Positions 12,902 to 24,379 of a DNA stretch of 64,000 bases are shown here, piece by piece. Numbering within the stretch: position 1 is the first letter of the stretch; the number at the start of each line of letters is the position of its first letter. A model generated the notes under the pieces. The model did not search any database. It was given only the letters and a program-made list of their open reading frames with translations, and was not told where the DNA came from. The stretch comes from Sesamum alatum (taxonomy: Eukaryota; Streptophyta; Magnoliopsida; Lamiales; Pedaliaceae), in contig JACGWO010000008.1 of NCBI GenBank assembly GCA_034509735.1, positions 16,503,864-16,567,863 on the forward strand, in the 5' to 3' direction. Made by a program: the position numbers and the translations under genes.

Positions 12902-13395
12902 GTTAATTACACTAAAACTCCTTCCAAAAATTTAAAGTTACACATTCCCCCAAGAAGTTTCAAAATTACATTTACACCTCTTCAAAAAATTCACTATTTT
13001 ACGCCTAACCACCTTTTATTAGGATTTGACAAAAAATATTGACATTAGCAAAAAAAAAATTACATAAATTTTTAGTTTTACTCATCATTTAACATTCACA
13101 TCTAATATTTTTGTACTTATAAGGAAAAAAATATAATAATTAACCTCTAGCAATATATATAGATTATATTTATCCCCTCGTAAATACAAAAATATATTTG
13201 AAAATTTTAAATGAGGATGCAAAATAAAAATTTATGTAATTTTTTTCCTGATGTAAACACTTTTCGTCCAAACTCTAATGGAGGGGGTCAGGTATAAATG
13301 GAGAATTTTCAAAAGGGTGTAAGTGTAATTTTAAAACTCTTTTTTTAAAAAAAATGTAATTATTCGTTGTGAGGGGGTTCTAAATGTAATTAAGC
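12902..13395. mobile_element. TIR-type MITE, about 490 bp
   Basis: The left end GTTAATTACACTAAAACTCC faces a right end whose reverse complement is CTTAATTACATTTAGAACCC. Subterminal parts also pair (AATTACATTTACACC against AATTACACTTACACC). It is non-coding. Confidence 0.55.
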
Positions 13396-14215
13396 GTTAT
13401 ATTATTAATTTAATTAAAGAGCATCAATTATTACATTATTTTTTGTGTGTGTTTCTTTTACATTATTTCATCAACTTTTCCTTTTAATCTCTAGTTCCTC
13501 TTCGACTTTTATCATTCTCACGCTTCTCTCTCCAACTTTTCATGACCAATTTGTTTTTATTTTTTCAATATTTATTTTCATTTAAAAATTTGAGAAATTT
13601 TTTTAAAATAAATTTATTATGAAAATAATAAGTTTTTAAAATAAAAAGTAGAATTAAAATCAAGCAATTATTTTACAAAGGAAATTGAATTAATTTGTGC
13701 ACGTATATTAGAAAACAGCACAAAGAAAACCATGTTCTTGAATGTGCTTCAAAAAGTTTTATCTAGTCGCTTTCAACTTTTCTAATATTGGAAGTCTGAA
13801 TCATTTCCCCAACTAGTTTCCAATACAAAACTGACACGTTTGTGGGTAGTGAATAATCGACAATGATTGGCTCACTCATGCAAATTTGATGTTTCTTTTT
13901 GTGCTTCTGACTTACGTTATTCATGTTTCGTGATCTTCTTGTTTTACTAGTTTAGTGTGGTTAAGATCGAAATTCAATAAATAAGACTCGTATTATGGGT
14001 TAACATGGCTTATTTCAATTAGCGAAGTTGGGAATTTATGATTTTTAAGGTTATGGATTTAAATTCAATTAGTGTGGATTGTTATTTTATTTAATAGTAA
14101 ATGTAGTTCTACTTTATAGTAGTTAATTAATATTGATATGAAAAGTATTAATAGTCAATCAACATTTATTAAGAGGCTTCAATAGATATCCCATTATTTT
14201 GGTAACTCAATGAGA
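13396..14215. other. Spacer or LTR remnant, no gene seen
   Basis: The outer Mutator-like element at 14226-16825 inserted here, so this stretch was once continuous with 16836 onward. It could therefore include part of the 5' LTR of the gypsy element, but no LTR start was found. Confidence 0.3.
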
Positions 14216-14225
14216 GATTCTTGGG

Positions 14226-16825
14226 GGGTAAAATGCAAGGCTAAACTTCAATTCACCCCTTGTGTTTTTTCGAAAAAGTTGAAAATCCTCCTCTACTTTT
14301 AAAATAAGCAAAAAACCCCCCGTGCTTTGTAAAATTCAGCATAAAACCCCATTCTGTTAGAAACTAATGGAAGGTGTAGAACACGCGCATCTGATGCGGT
14401 TGGGGCAGTATTTTAGCGTCCTCACAATTTTTTGGGGCCCTTATGACTAAAATGCCCCTATTATGACTATATTATAGTCTTGAGCAATTTTGACTTGTTT
14501 TTAGCTTGTTTTGAGGCTTTTTTTCCACTTTCATCTCTCTAAAAAAATAAATATTTTTTAAAATATTTTTATTTAAAAATAGGAAAAAAGCATATAATTT
14601 TTTTAAAATTTTATAATTTAAATTTAAATTAAATTAAAATCACAACACAAAGTTTAATATACTAAATTTATTTTCAAATTTAAATATCTTAACAAATATC
14701 AATATTAAATAATTATAAATTATCAAACAAAATATTAAACAATTATAAAAAAAATTATACATTATTAAATAGCTTAAACTATTATATAGTTAAAAATATT
14801 AAATAAATTATATTTAAATTTAAATTAATGTTAGAAGTATCGAAAACTTCTGTTTAATTATTTTTAAACTTTTGAAATGTTTAAATGAATTTATTTAAAA
14901 TTTAATTAATTTAATTTTTTGTCATTTTAAATTTAAAAACTAAAAGGGAAAATGGGTAACGGCGGTCGCCGCCATCGCCCCTACTTTACTGTTCTGGGCT
15001 ATGGCGGTCGCCTAAATCCGTTGCGCCACGTCGCCCCCAATCTGGGCGACCCAGAACACTCGTCGTTGGCCAGATTCGGGGGCGACGGCGACGTCGCCCC
15101 CTTCTGGGGGCGGGGGGCGGCGGGTGGTGTTAGGGGTGAGGGGCGAGGGAACGGCGACTGGGGTGGGGAAGGCGGCGGTTGGGAGGGGGGTTTGGGCGGC
15201 GGGGGGAGAGGGCGCGGGGGGGGGGGGGTGGGTTGGGGAAGTAACTTTTATTAATTTATTTAAAATAATAATTTTATTTTTATAATATATATTTTAAATT
15301 AATTAAATCTAAATCGTTGATTACTTTTATAAATTTAATATCTGAAGGTCAAGATTAAGTGATAAGATCTAACGACTCTCATATAATCAACAAAGATCCA
15401 ACGATCATTAAAATAAAGAGTAATATATAATATGTAAGGGCATAACAGTCACTTTATAAAGAATTTAACGTCGTTAAGTACATGTAACGGAAAGGGGCAA
15501 TTCAGCTACGTTTAAGAAAACATAAGGGGGTTTTAGCCTATTTTTAAAATAGAAGGGGGTTGTTAGCTGAGTTTTCAAAACACAGGGGGGTATTTGCTAT
15601 TCAGCCAAAATGCAAGTTGCCCCCTTGTGTTTACAAAAATATTTTTTTAAAAAAAACCCCTATGAAAAATAAAACACTAAAAAACCCCCCTGTGATTCTT
15701 AAAATATAGCAAAACACCCCTTCCATACCATAAGTGCACTGCACACGCCATTTTTTAAATTTTTAAAATTTTATAATTACAAAAGTACAATTCTACCCTT
15801 ATTTATATACCATTAGATCTCATCTCAAATGAATGATTGGTTGAGATCTTGTCAACACTATTTAAATTTATGAATATATTTTAAAACTATATAGTTTATA
15901 TATTTAAATATAACTTATATATCTTTAATTAAACATTTATTTATATACAAAAATATATTATATGTAATGTATGTATATAGATTAGAGAGAGAGAGAGAGC
16001 GCAAGGAGGGACGGGAGGGGAGCGGAGAGGAAGACGGACGGGCGCAAATGGGAAGGAGACGCGAACAAGCAGAGGTGGAGGCGAACGACGGAGAGGAGGG
16101 AGACAAAGACGAACGGGCGGAGGCAGAGAGGAAGACGGACGGGCGGAGGTGGAGACGAAGAAGAAGATGGAGGCGCAGGCGAATGGGCGGTGGAGGTGGA
16201 CGCCAACGGGCGACGGGCGGTGGGGTGGTGGAGGTTGACGCGAACGGGCAGCAGGCGGAGGGAGGGGAAGAGGGGTTGCACGGGCGAGGGAAGGAGGGAC
16301 GTGGAGGAGGCGATGGGAGGAGGACGGCGGCGAAAAGGCAGTAGTGAGGAGGGGACGATGGTGGGTGGGTGGGAAGGTGAAAACCCTAATTTTTAAAATA
16401 TATTTTGAAATTATATTAATATTAATATTTTATCTATATTAAGTATATAGTAAGATGATAAATATTAGTAGTTGAATCTAGACCATTCATTTAAACTAAG
16501 TAAAATCTGGACCATTGAATTTTGTGTTGAATCAGACCCTTGATTCAAATCTAATGAATCTAATGGTTGATCTATTCTCTATGAAATTTTAACTGTTAGA
16601 TCTATAACGAACAAGATTTGACGGTCCATAAATTAAGATGCAAAATGATTTTACTTTTAAAAATTAAGGCCCAGTTGCATGAAGAGCGAGTGCAGTTCAC
16701 CTCTTGGGTTGAGGGGGTGTTTTGCTATATTTTGAGAATCATAGGGGGTTTTTTTAGTGTTTTATTTTTCACATGGAGGTTTTCTAAACAATTTTGAAAA
16801 CACAGGGGCAATTTGCATGTTACCC
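14226..16825. mobile_element. Outer non-autonomous Mutator-like element (MULE)
   Basis: The left end reads GGGTAAAATGCAA, is interrupted by the inner element, and resumes as GTTGCCCCCTTGTGTTTAC. The right end, reverse-complemented, reads GGGTAACATGCAAATTGCCC then CTGTGTTTTC. Direct repeats GATTCTTGGG flank it at 14216-14225 and 16826-16835, a 10-bp TSD in the 9-11 bp range of Mutator elements. No transposase was seen. The interior is AT-rich except for about 15985-16380, which is GC-rich and strongly purine-biased on the + strand, with open frames rich in Arg, Glu and Gly. Confidence 0.8.
14239..15606. mobile_element. Inner non-autonomous MULE nested in the terminal repeat of the outer one
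   Basis: It begins GGCTAAACTTCAATTCACCC and ends TATTTGCTATTCAGCC. The two ends are inverted relatives (GGCTRAA followed by CCCC-TGTGTTTT) and the similarity extends over roughly 100 bp. It is flanked by AAAATGCAA at 14230-14238 and 15607-15615, an exact 9-bp TSD made from the outer element's own terminal repeat. The interior is AT-rich except for a G/C-dense island at about 14952-15240 whose 3' half is a G-run-rich tract. No transposase gene is present. Confidence 0.82.
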
Positions 16826-16835
16826 GATTCTTGGG

Positions 16836-17209
16836 ATAAAGGAGGAATTTTAGCAATTAGAGATCCATCCATGGAGCTCAAGCATTGATGAAGACCCGAG
16901 TAAAGACCGTTTAGCCATCTCAAAAGGTTTCCATATATACCCATTGTCAAAGAGATGAAGGAAAAGATAGTAAAAGATCGATACTTGTCGTATTTAGATC
17001 AATAGTATAAATAGGAGCTCATTTCCTCATTTGAGGGGGATTGAAAAAAAGACTACGCTTAAGCTAGGAGAAACCTTTGTAAAAAAGGAGATCGGACTGC
17101 CACGGATCAATTGTAACGTGTTGGTGATTGTATGCATCTTCTGATCAATAAACGAATTATGTTTATTCAGTTGATTGTTATATAAATTATTATTTCTGCA
17201 ATATCAACT
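16836..17209 (+). mobile_element. Possible end of a gypsy 5' LTR
   Basis: This stretch lies directly upstream of a primer-binding-site-like TGGCTCCGTCTATGGG (17210-17225). It includes a promoter/leader-like segment (TATAAATAGGAGC near 17006), as expected at the end of a 5' LTR. No 3' LTR survives for comparison, so the LTR limits are inferred. Confidence 0.45.
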
Positions 17210-17405
17210 TGGCTCCGTCTATGGGAAGCCACAATCACGGTATTGAGAATGCAAACCCGATCCAAAGCGAGAGATCTCAGAATGAATGAGGAAAGGGGAC
17301 AGGAGAAGTAACAAACTAACGAAAAACAACTCCTTCCCCTAGAAAATATGAATTTAGATCCCTAGCAAGATCGAGGAAGGGAGCGAAGAAGAAAGAAGAA
17401 AAGAA

Positions 17406-18720
17406 GTGAATGGGTCGCCACCTCCCACTCCACAGCCTCCTATGCTTCAGATGACACACGAGGCGCTTCAACGATTGATAGAGGATGCGTCGGCACGAGC
17501 GGCTGAGAGAGCAACTATGCATTTAATGATGAATCGTCCCACGGAAACTTCTCCCGCTCGTTTTCCCTACCGAGGCCGAGGCACGCCCTCTGCCCCCAAG
17601 GATAACGAATCGAGGGAAGATGGCTCCCAGGACATGTCGCTAGAAGAAAAAGAGGGGAGTATTTGAGCTTCACAGCTCGTTGATTCCCCCGTCGAAGAAG
17701 AGAAGTTGAAGAAAGACAAGAAAGGAGAGAGAGGAGAGGAGAAGGCATACTAAATAGCCAAAGGGACGATAATTCTCGCCTCCAACATACTTAACGGCTG
17801 CGGAGCGCCACCGAGGACCCGATCCTACTAGCCGTAACGCCTGCTAGAAGAAGCCAATTTTTTATGCAGATACTAGCCAAGGCCTTGCCACAAGGGCTGA
17901 GGTTGCCTCACTTGGCAGAGTACGATGGAACGAGCGAGCCCGAAGACCATTTGGACAAATTTTTAGCAAAGATTGACTTGCTTGACATGAGCGATGCAGG
18001 ATATTGCAAGGTATTCCACACCAGTAGGAAAGGCCATTACGTGGTTTAACCAACTGCTAGCATACACCATCGAGAACTTCGAACAACTATCCCAATGGTT
18101 CCTACATCATTTTTCTATTAATAAGAGCCACCCAAAGATTGTTGCGTACCTTTTCACTATAGTACAGTAGGAACATGAAAGTTTGATAGATTACGTGTAG
18201 AGATTTTCGGGACCAGTCCTCAAAGTCCCCACCTAAATGAGGAATTGCTGGCAAGCATACTACAACAAGGATTGCGAAGAGGATGCTTCAGAGAATCTAT
18301 CGCAGGAAAATCACCGTCAACGTTAGACGAGCTGATTAAAAGAGCCGCTAAATACATCCAATCGAGGAAGCTGGAAAACCAAGGGCGGAAAAAATAGGCA
18401 AGAGAAAGGTCCGTGAAGGGGAAAAGAAAAACTCCCGAAGAAAGGGACAAAGAGAGGGGTAGAGACACATGCCCCCGACAAGCTTCACAAAATACACCCC
18501 CCTCAAGCGTCGAGAGTTGAAATCCTGGCCATAACTGAACAAGGAATAGTGCAGTGGGCAAGGAAAAATGAAAGACTGTTCCAAGCGATTAAATTCGAAC
18601 AAGTACTATCGATTTCACAAGGACAGAGGACATAGCATAGAAGACTGCTATCACCTAAAAAACAAAATTGAAAAGTTAATTCAAAGAGGGTATTTAAAAG
18701 AATACGTGGAAGGACACTCC
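17406..18720 (+). pseudogene. Gypsy gag pseudogene
   Basis: An N-terminal Pro-rich and helical stretch (17406-17666) is followed, after stops and frame changes, by a retrotransposon gag core. Its signs are PHLAEYDGTSEPEDHL near 17895, then FEQLSQWFLHHFS near 18075. The nucleocapsid-like end at 18595-18720 reads [14 protein letters not shown] then [14 protein letters not shown]. In this lineage the knuckle normally begins with Cys; here that position is Tyr (TAT at 18607-18609), one transition away. The protein would form the virus-like particle in an active element. Confidence 0.85.
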
Positions 18721-18935
18721 CACCAACAAGGGCCAACTCCCGATACACAAATGCTCGATCAAGATTTCGAACGTGCAGAGAGTTTTGGTCGAAAAGGGAA
18801 AGGAATAGAAAATCTCTTAACTGCAGAGATAATAGGAGTAGTAACGGGAGGACCCGTGGGAGGAGACTCGCCACGGGCACGAAATTACTAATCCGAGTAG
18901 TCGATCCTTCTCATAACGTCTACGTATGGGAAGAT

Positions 18936-19474
18936 GTGTCCCTTGCCAAAACTCCTGAAGAAGAAATGACCTTCGGCACAAATGACCTGGAGAAGGGGAT
19001 ACCTCCACACAATAATGCTTTGGTAATCTCTGCTACCGTGTCCAACTTTCTAGTAAAAAAAATGCTGGTTAAAACTGGGAGCGTTGCTGACATTTTGTTA
19101 TACGAAACATTTTCACAAATGGGAATCGAGGCCAACAAGTTGAAAAAGGTCAATACGTTGTTAGAGGGGTTCAATGGGAGTGTAGTGGAGCCTTTGGGGA
19201 AATAGTGTTTCCCATCTCGATAGGGACTACTCCCCACAGAGCTACCCGGATGATAAAGTTTTTGGTAGTAAACGCTCTGTCATCCTACAATATAATAATG
19301 GGATGCCCAAGCTTGAATTCTTTCAGAGCCGTCGCATCAACATTTCACATAAAATTGAAGTTTCCTACTTACAGAGGAATAGGGGAAGAAATGGGAGACC
19401 GTCGCCTAGCAAGAGAATGCCACACTAACATCCTCCAAAAGGGAATAAATCCAACAAAAGGGACAAATGTTTAA
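18936..19474 (+). pseudogene. Gypsy aspartic protease pseudogene with lost catalytic Asp
   Basis: The first frame (18936-19205) contains HNNALVISATVSNFLVKK and then VKTGSVADIL where active relatives have a DTG or DSG triad. The catalytic Asp is replaced by Lys (AAA at 19071-19073), so the protease is dead apart from its frameshift. The second frame (19205-19474) continues with the FLVV and YNIIMGCPSLNSFRAVAST segment typical of the protease end in this lineage. Confidence 0.85.
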
Positions 19475-19504
19475 CCTTCACGAAAAGAGAAAGTTGCGAA
19501 AAAA

Positions 19505-20831
19505 ATGGTCCTCGAATTCTTCCCAACACACTCCTTGTCCGAAGAGCATGAACAAGATCAGAAGAAGAGGAAGATGGAAGAAGAAAAGCTTGTTGCTACT
19601 GAGAAGGTGAAAAATGTCCATCTGGTGGATGACAAACCTGAAAAAGGTTACATCGATAGGATTATCCATGGAGCTAGATCAGGAGCAAAAACTAGTGCAA
19701 TTCTCCGAGACCACTCTGACACGTTTGCCTGGAGTGTCCATGACCTAGTGGGGATAGACCAGGAAGTTATAGTCCATCGGCTGAATGTTGACCCAAAGTT
19801 CTATCCAGTAAAACAAAAAAAGCAAAATTTCGGTCCGGAGAGAAATGAAATTCTAAAAGAAGTGGAGAAGTTGTTGACAACCGAATACATCCGCACCGTG
19901 CAATATCATGAATGGTTAGCCAATGTAGTGCTTGTCCCCAAGCCGAACAAGAAATCGAGAATGTTCATCGACTTTACAGACTTGAAAAGGGCATGTCCTA
20001 AAGATTCATTCCCCCTCCCACTAATTGACGCTCTAGTCGACTCGACAGCAGGATGTGAGATGATGAGCTTCCTGGACATTTTTTAGGAGTATAATCAAAT
20101 CGCCCTCGAACCAGAACACCAGGAAAGGACAAGCTTCATTACAGAGCAAGACATTTTTTGCTACCGAGTGATGTTGTTTGGATTAAAAAGCGTCGGGCAA
20201 CCTATCAAAGACTAGTGAACAAAGCATTCAAACAAATAATAGGATGAAATATGAAAGTATACATCGATGATATGTCGGTGAAAAGCCATCGGAAGGAAAA
20301 CCATGATCAAGACCTACAAGAATGCTTCACCATCATACAAAAACTAGGGATGAAGCTCAATCACTCCAAATGCACTTTTGGAAGTAACGGGAGGAAACTT
20401 TTTGGGGGTACTTGGTCTCATATAGGAGAATCAAAGGGAACCCTAAAAAAATAAGAGCTATACAAGAAATGAGCCCCCCGAGAAGCAAGAAAGCAGTCCA
20501 AAAGTTGTCAGGAAGAATGGCAGCTTTAAGTAAATTTATGCCACAAGGAGCCAAGAAGGGACTCCCTTTTTTCAAGACTCTCAGGAAGGAGGAGGGTTTT
20601 TCTTGGAATAAGGAATGCCAAGAGGAATTCGATAACCTGAAGAAATATCTGTCTACCCCTCCGTTATTAACCAAAACTCTGCAAAGAGAGCGATTGTACA
20701 TATACCTTGCAGCATTTGATGATGCAGTAAGTGCAGTGTTAGTGAGAATACAAAGAAGAGAACACCCGTTTATTACGTCTGCAAAATATTGCAAGGAGTG
20801 GAACCAAAGTACCCCTTCCCCCCACGATTGA
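19505..20831 (+). pseudogene. Gypsy reverse transcriptase and RNase H pseudogene
   Basis: The RT N-terminal fingers are intact in 19505-20086, with the hallmark RMFIDFTDLKRACPKDSFPL. A stop follows SFLDIF, where relatives continue into the palm. After a frame change the catalytic box appears as YIDDM (20260-20274), then LNHSKCTFG. The connection and RNase H start are in 20412-20831, with LSGRMAALSKFMPQ and LPFFKTLR. At least three frame breaks or stops disrupt it. Confidence 0.88.
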
Positions 20832-21093
20832 AAAACTGGCATTGGCCTTAATGATGGCTTCAAGGAAGTTATGCCCATTTTCACTCCCACCAGGTAGTGG
20901 TGCTAACAAATCACCATTTGAAGCATATTCTAGCAAGCCCAAACGTCTCAGGAAGAATGACCAAATGGGCAGTTGAATCGAGTGAACACGGAATTGAGTT
21001 CCAACTGTGATCTGCCATAAAGGCTCAAGCCTTGCAAATTTCATCTCAGAGATAATAGAGAGAGAAGACGGGGAGAAGCAAGAAGTGTGAAAA

Positions 21094-21490
21094 ATGTTTG
21101 TAGACGGATCATCTACCTCGACGGGAAGTGAGGTCGGAATAATCATCAAAAGTCCCAAGACAGACATCATGGAATACATCGTCACACTCACCTTTCCCGC
21201 TTCAAATAACGAAGCTGAATACAAAGCAGTCTTAATTGGAATCAAGTTGGTCAACGCGGCGGGAGCCAGACAAGTACACGTGTTCAGTGACTCCCAGGTA
21301 GTTGTCAACCTGGCGGGCGGAGAATACGAGGCACGAAAGAGAAGATGACTAAATACTTATCGAAACTCCAGGAAGAAAAAGAGAAATTCCAAGACTTTAG
21401 CATCAATTACATCCCTAGGGAGGAGAATTCGGTTGCTGACCAATTATCTAAATTGTCCAGTTCACTTCACTTTACGGAAGGACGAAACAT
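21094..21490 (+). pseudogene. Second (archaeal-type) RNase H of the gypsy element
   Basis: The frame contains FVDGSSTSTGSEVGI, then ASNNEAEYKAVLIGI and VHVFSDSQVVVN. These are the D, E and D blocks of an RNase HI fold of the RVT_3 type. After a frame break at about 21348 it continues with NYIPREENSVADQLSKL, holding the last conserved Asp. Its position between pol RNase H and integrase points to the Tat lineage. Confidence 0.82.
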
Positions 21491-21515
21491 AACCTTGTTG
21501 TCAGCTATGTAATCG

Positions 21516-22168
21516 GTGATTAATCAAGGAGAAAAAGAGGAGGAAGAAAGAAAAGAGGTTTTCATGGGGGATAATGCGGCCACTCAATGGAAAACTCGCA
21601 TCGTCCAATTCCTCACAGAAGGAATCTTGCCACCAGATCATAAAAAAGCAAGAAAAATAAAGGCATGCTTTGCTGGATTCGCCCTGATAGATGGTGAACT
21701 TTACAAGAGAGCATTCTCCACCACATTGCTAAAATGTTTAGACTGTGAACGAGTTAAATATGTCCTCCTGGAAATACATGAAGGCAGTTGTGGAAATAAT
21801 TCAGGGGCTCGCTCCTTAGCCAAGAAGCACCTAAGGCAAGGATACTACTGGCCTACTTTGTTAGAAAACGTATCTGCCTTAGTACGCAAAATGCTCTCCC
21901 TACCAGAAGTACGCTAACCATTTATATAACCCCATTGCATTCATGAAAACCTTGGGGAGTCCTTGCCCGCTTGATATGTGGGGGATGGATATAGTAGGGA
22001 AGTTACCTCGCGCAATTGGGCAGAGGGAGTACCTAATTGTCGTTGTTGATTACTTTACCAAGTGGGTGGAGGCGGAGCCCCTGGCAAAAATCAGCGAAAA
22101 AGAAGTAACCAAATTTGTCTAGCAAAATATCATCTGCCAATTTGGTATCCCTAAAGCATTAGTCACCC
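21516..22168 (+). pseudogene. Gypsy integrase pseudogene, truncated
   Basis: The H2C2-type N-terminal segment is in 21516-21917 (EIHEGSCGNNSGARSLAKK, GYYWPTLLE). The two final cysteines are damaged: the region reads VRKMLSLPEV where relatives have a CxxC. The core starts after a frame change with MWGMDIVGKLPRA and VVVDYFTKWVEAEPLAK. It stops abruptly after FGIPKALVT, where the copia LTR begins. Confidence 0.85.
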
Positions 22169-22169
22169 A

Positions 22170-24366
22170 ATAGGTTTGGTGATTTGTAACCTATTATACA
22201 ACTCGATGTAAATGTAATATTATTATGTGATGAATAAAATGAGTATTCGTCACTTTTGGTGCTTACTTTGTTGCGCTCATTTCACATTCGTTAAAATGGT
22301 GTTTTACTTATATCGTAACAAAGCCCACAGACCACAGTTAACAACTCGTGCAGTTGGGCCACGCATTGGATGGTGGTCATGAAACCAACTGATTTAGAGT
22401 TGGGTCTGAAACGTTCCAAGTCTAGGACCTCGAGACAGGGCATCGAGAGTCCTATTGAGACTTGCATCAAGAGTCGTTTTCATTGGAGATGAGTGCCGTG
22501 TTTCATCGGTGACAGGCATGGGACGTCTACACGATCTTGATGGGTTGGTCGACTGGGATTGAGCCGACTAGACTGACTCGCGGGGATCATCATATGGAAG
22601 CCTTGGAGGCTTGATCGGTATGATTGAATTTCCCTGGTTCCGATAGTACAGGAGTAGTCCTCAGACTTGAGGGATCATGGCAGTCGCGTGCACAGGACGG
22701 CTGTATCTTGGATCTGGCGAGAGGTGATCATTATGTAAGATGATCATCATAAGCCTTGTCCAGTGCAGTCGGAATGTGTAGCGAGGACGGTGAATTCCAA
22801 GAAGAGGATCCGTCCCCTGTCAGTATGTGACAGAGGTATCTTCTATGCACTCGGAGACACGTTCATGCTATTTAAAGCTGTGGCCACAGTGGTTGGTCGA
22901 ACAGGGAATGGTTTCCTGTGTCGACGCAATGAAGCATGTGTAGTCTCGAGTATTAAGCATAGATGCCTAGTCAAGGATGGGAACCGACGCCCAATACCAT
23001 ACCCTAGACTAAGGCCGGAAGATGGTAGACGGAAGGACCGTACCCGTACGGAATCGGTGCCTAAATGTTCACGCCAATTCACCTAGTCTCTAGTGCCATG
23101 GACCATTGCTAGACGGCCACCCATGGTAATGGGTCCTTGTGGGACACAGACCCAAGTCTAGCTGAGGGTGAACCTAAAGGGTCACACACAAATCACCGAG
23201 GAGGTTGAGAGATTGACTTGGAGTCAATCTCGAAGGATAAATAAGTAATTGGATTACTTAAGGGAAAGTCCATTGGATGGACGGGTCGATATTGTATCGG
23301 CCCCCGTTTAATCAGTAAATTGGATTTTTGATTAAATATGGAAAGTTGAGAAGTTGGATCTTTTAATTGGATTAAAAGATCATCGGGAATAATTTAAGTG
23401 GACATTAAATTGAATTTAATATCGGGTTCATCATAATTAGATTACGATAAAAACTCGGTCCGTTAAATTTGACCCGAGAGGAGAAATAATTCCTATTTTG
23501 GAATAGGAAGAAGTTGGACTTCTTCCCAAATTAGACATGGCCGAAATGCTCCCTTAGAGAAAACAAAATCAGCCATGTTTCATGCAAGGTGGTATGTTGA
23601 CTTATCTCTTTTGGAAAGAGACAAATCAACTCCAATCAAGCCCTTCCCTTTTGGTATGATTTGATCATACCATAAAATTTGGTAGGCTTGACTGAAGAAT
23701 TAATGGTGATTGATTGGAATGTATCTAGACATCCTTGGATGAACCTAGACACATTCCAATAATCACATTAATTATGTATATATATATGAGTATATACAAC
23801 ACCTAGCATAAGTGAATCATTGTTCATCTTTTTCAAGGAAAAAGAAGAAGAAATTCGGCCCTCTCCTCTCTCTCTCTCTCTCTCTCTCACACGGCCATCT
23901 CTCCCATTTTTACTTGTGTTCTTCACTTGATTTTGAATCAAGAAGAAGAACAAAGTAGGTTTAAGAGAACACTAATCCATAGTGTTCTTCTCTTAAACCG
24001 ATTCCTTCTTAAACCCGTTCTCTTCTAGCAAGGAGAACGTGAGTTTCTTCTAGTGTGGTGTGGATCACCTTTGGAGAATCCATACGTTTAGATTTTGTGA
24101 GCATTCCGGTGAAGGAACAACGCAAGTACCCGAGCACACGTAAAATCTACAAGGTAACGGTTTATTACGCTTTAGTAGATCTTTACTATTCATCTATGCC
24201 CTATGTGTTTTATATACGTTTTTTATATTAACACATCCTACATCGAATGCCCGGTTGAGCACCAAGGGTGCACCCCTTGGGATTTCGCTTTATATGTGAT
24301 TAAATTTTATGTTTTCGATTTTTCTCGCCCCCGCTCGCGCTCCCAGGCGGATCCGCTTATCCTTCA
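22170..24366 (+). mobile_element. Copia LTR copy A (+), interrupting the gypsy integrase
   Basis: This sequence aligns by eye along its whole length with LTR copies at 25537-27714 (inverted) and 29135-31338. Shared blocks include ATCATGGCAGTC, GTCCATTGGATGGACGGG and AACCTAGACACATTCCAATA, and all three end near CCTTCA. The gypsy sequence does not resume on the far side, so this is either a solo LTR with later rearrangement or the end of a truncated element. The start is approximate. Confidence 0.75.
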
Positions 24367-24379
24367 CTATGGTCATTCT

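Larger units (their letters stand above)
17210..22168 (+). mobile_element. Decayed Ty3/gypsy retrotransposon, Tat-like domain order
   Basis: The order on the + strand is primer-site-like motif, gag, CCHC-type knuckle, aspartic protease, reverse transcriptase, RNase H, a second RNase H, then integrase zinc finger and core. An extra RNase H between the pol RNase H and integrase is known for the Tat lineage. Many stops and frameshifts make it non-functional. It is cut at about 22168 inside the integrase core by a copia LTR, and its 3' part is missing from the window. Confidence 0.9.

Noticed and set aside
14952..15254. 100-codon Gly-rich open frame
   Set aside because: It lies in the GC-rich island of a non-autonomous Mutator-like element; GC-rich DNA gives long chance ORFs and no domain is visible.
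15967..16344. 125-codon Arg/Glu/Gly-rich open frame and its 99-codon antisense
   Set aside because: Repetitive purine-rich sequence is open in several frames on both strands, so composition explains it.
20739..21308. 189-codon minus-strand ORF
   Set aside because: It is antisense to the RNase H domains of the gypsy element.
22763..23086. 107-codon ORF
   Set aside because: It lies inside a copia LTR and is not open in the other LTR copies.
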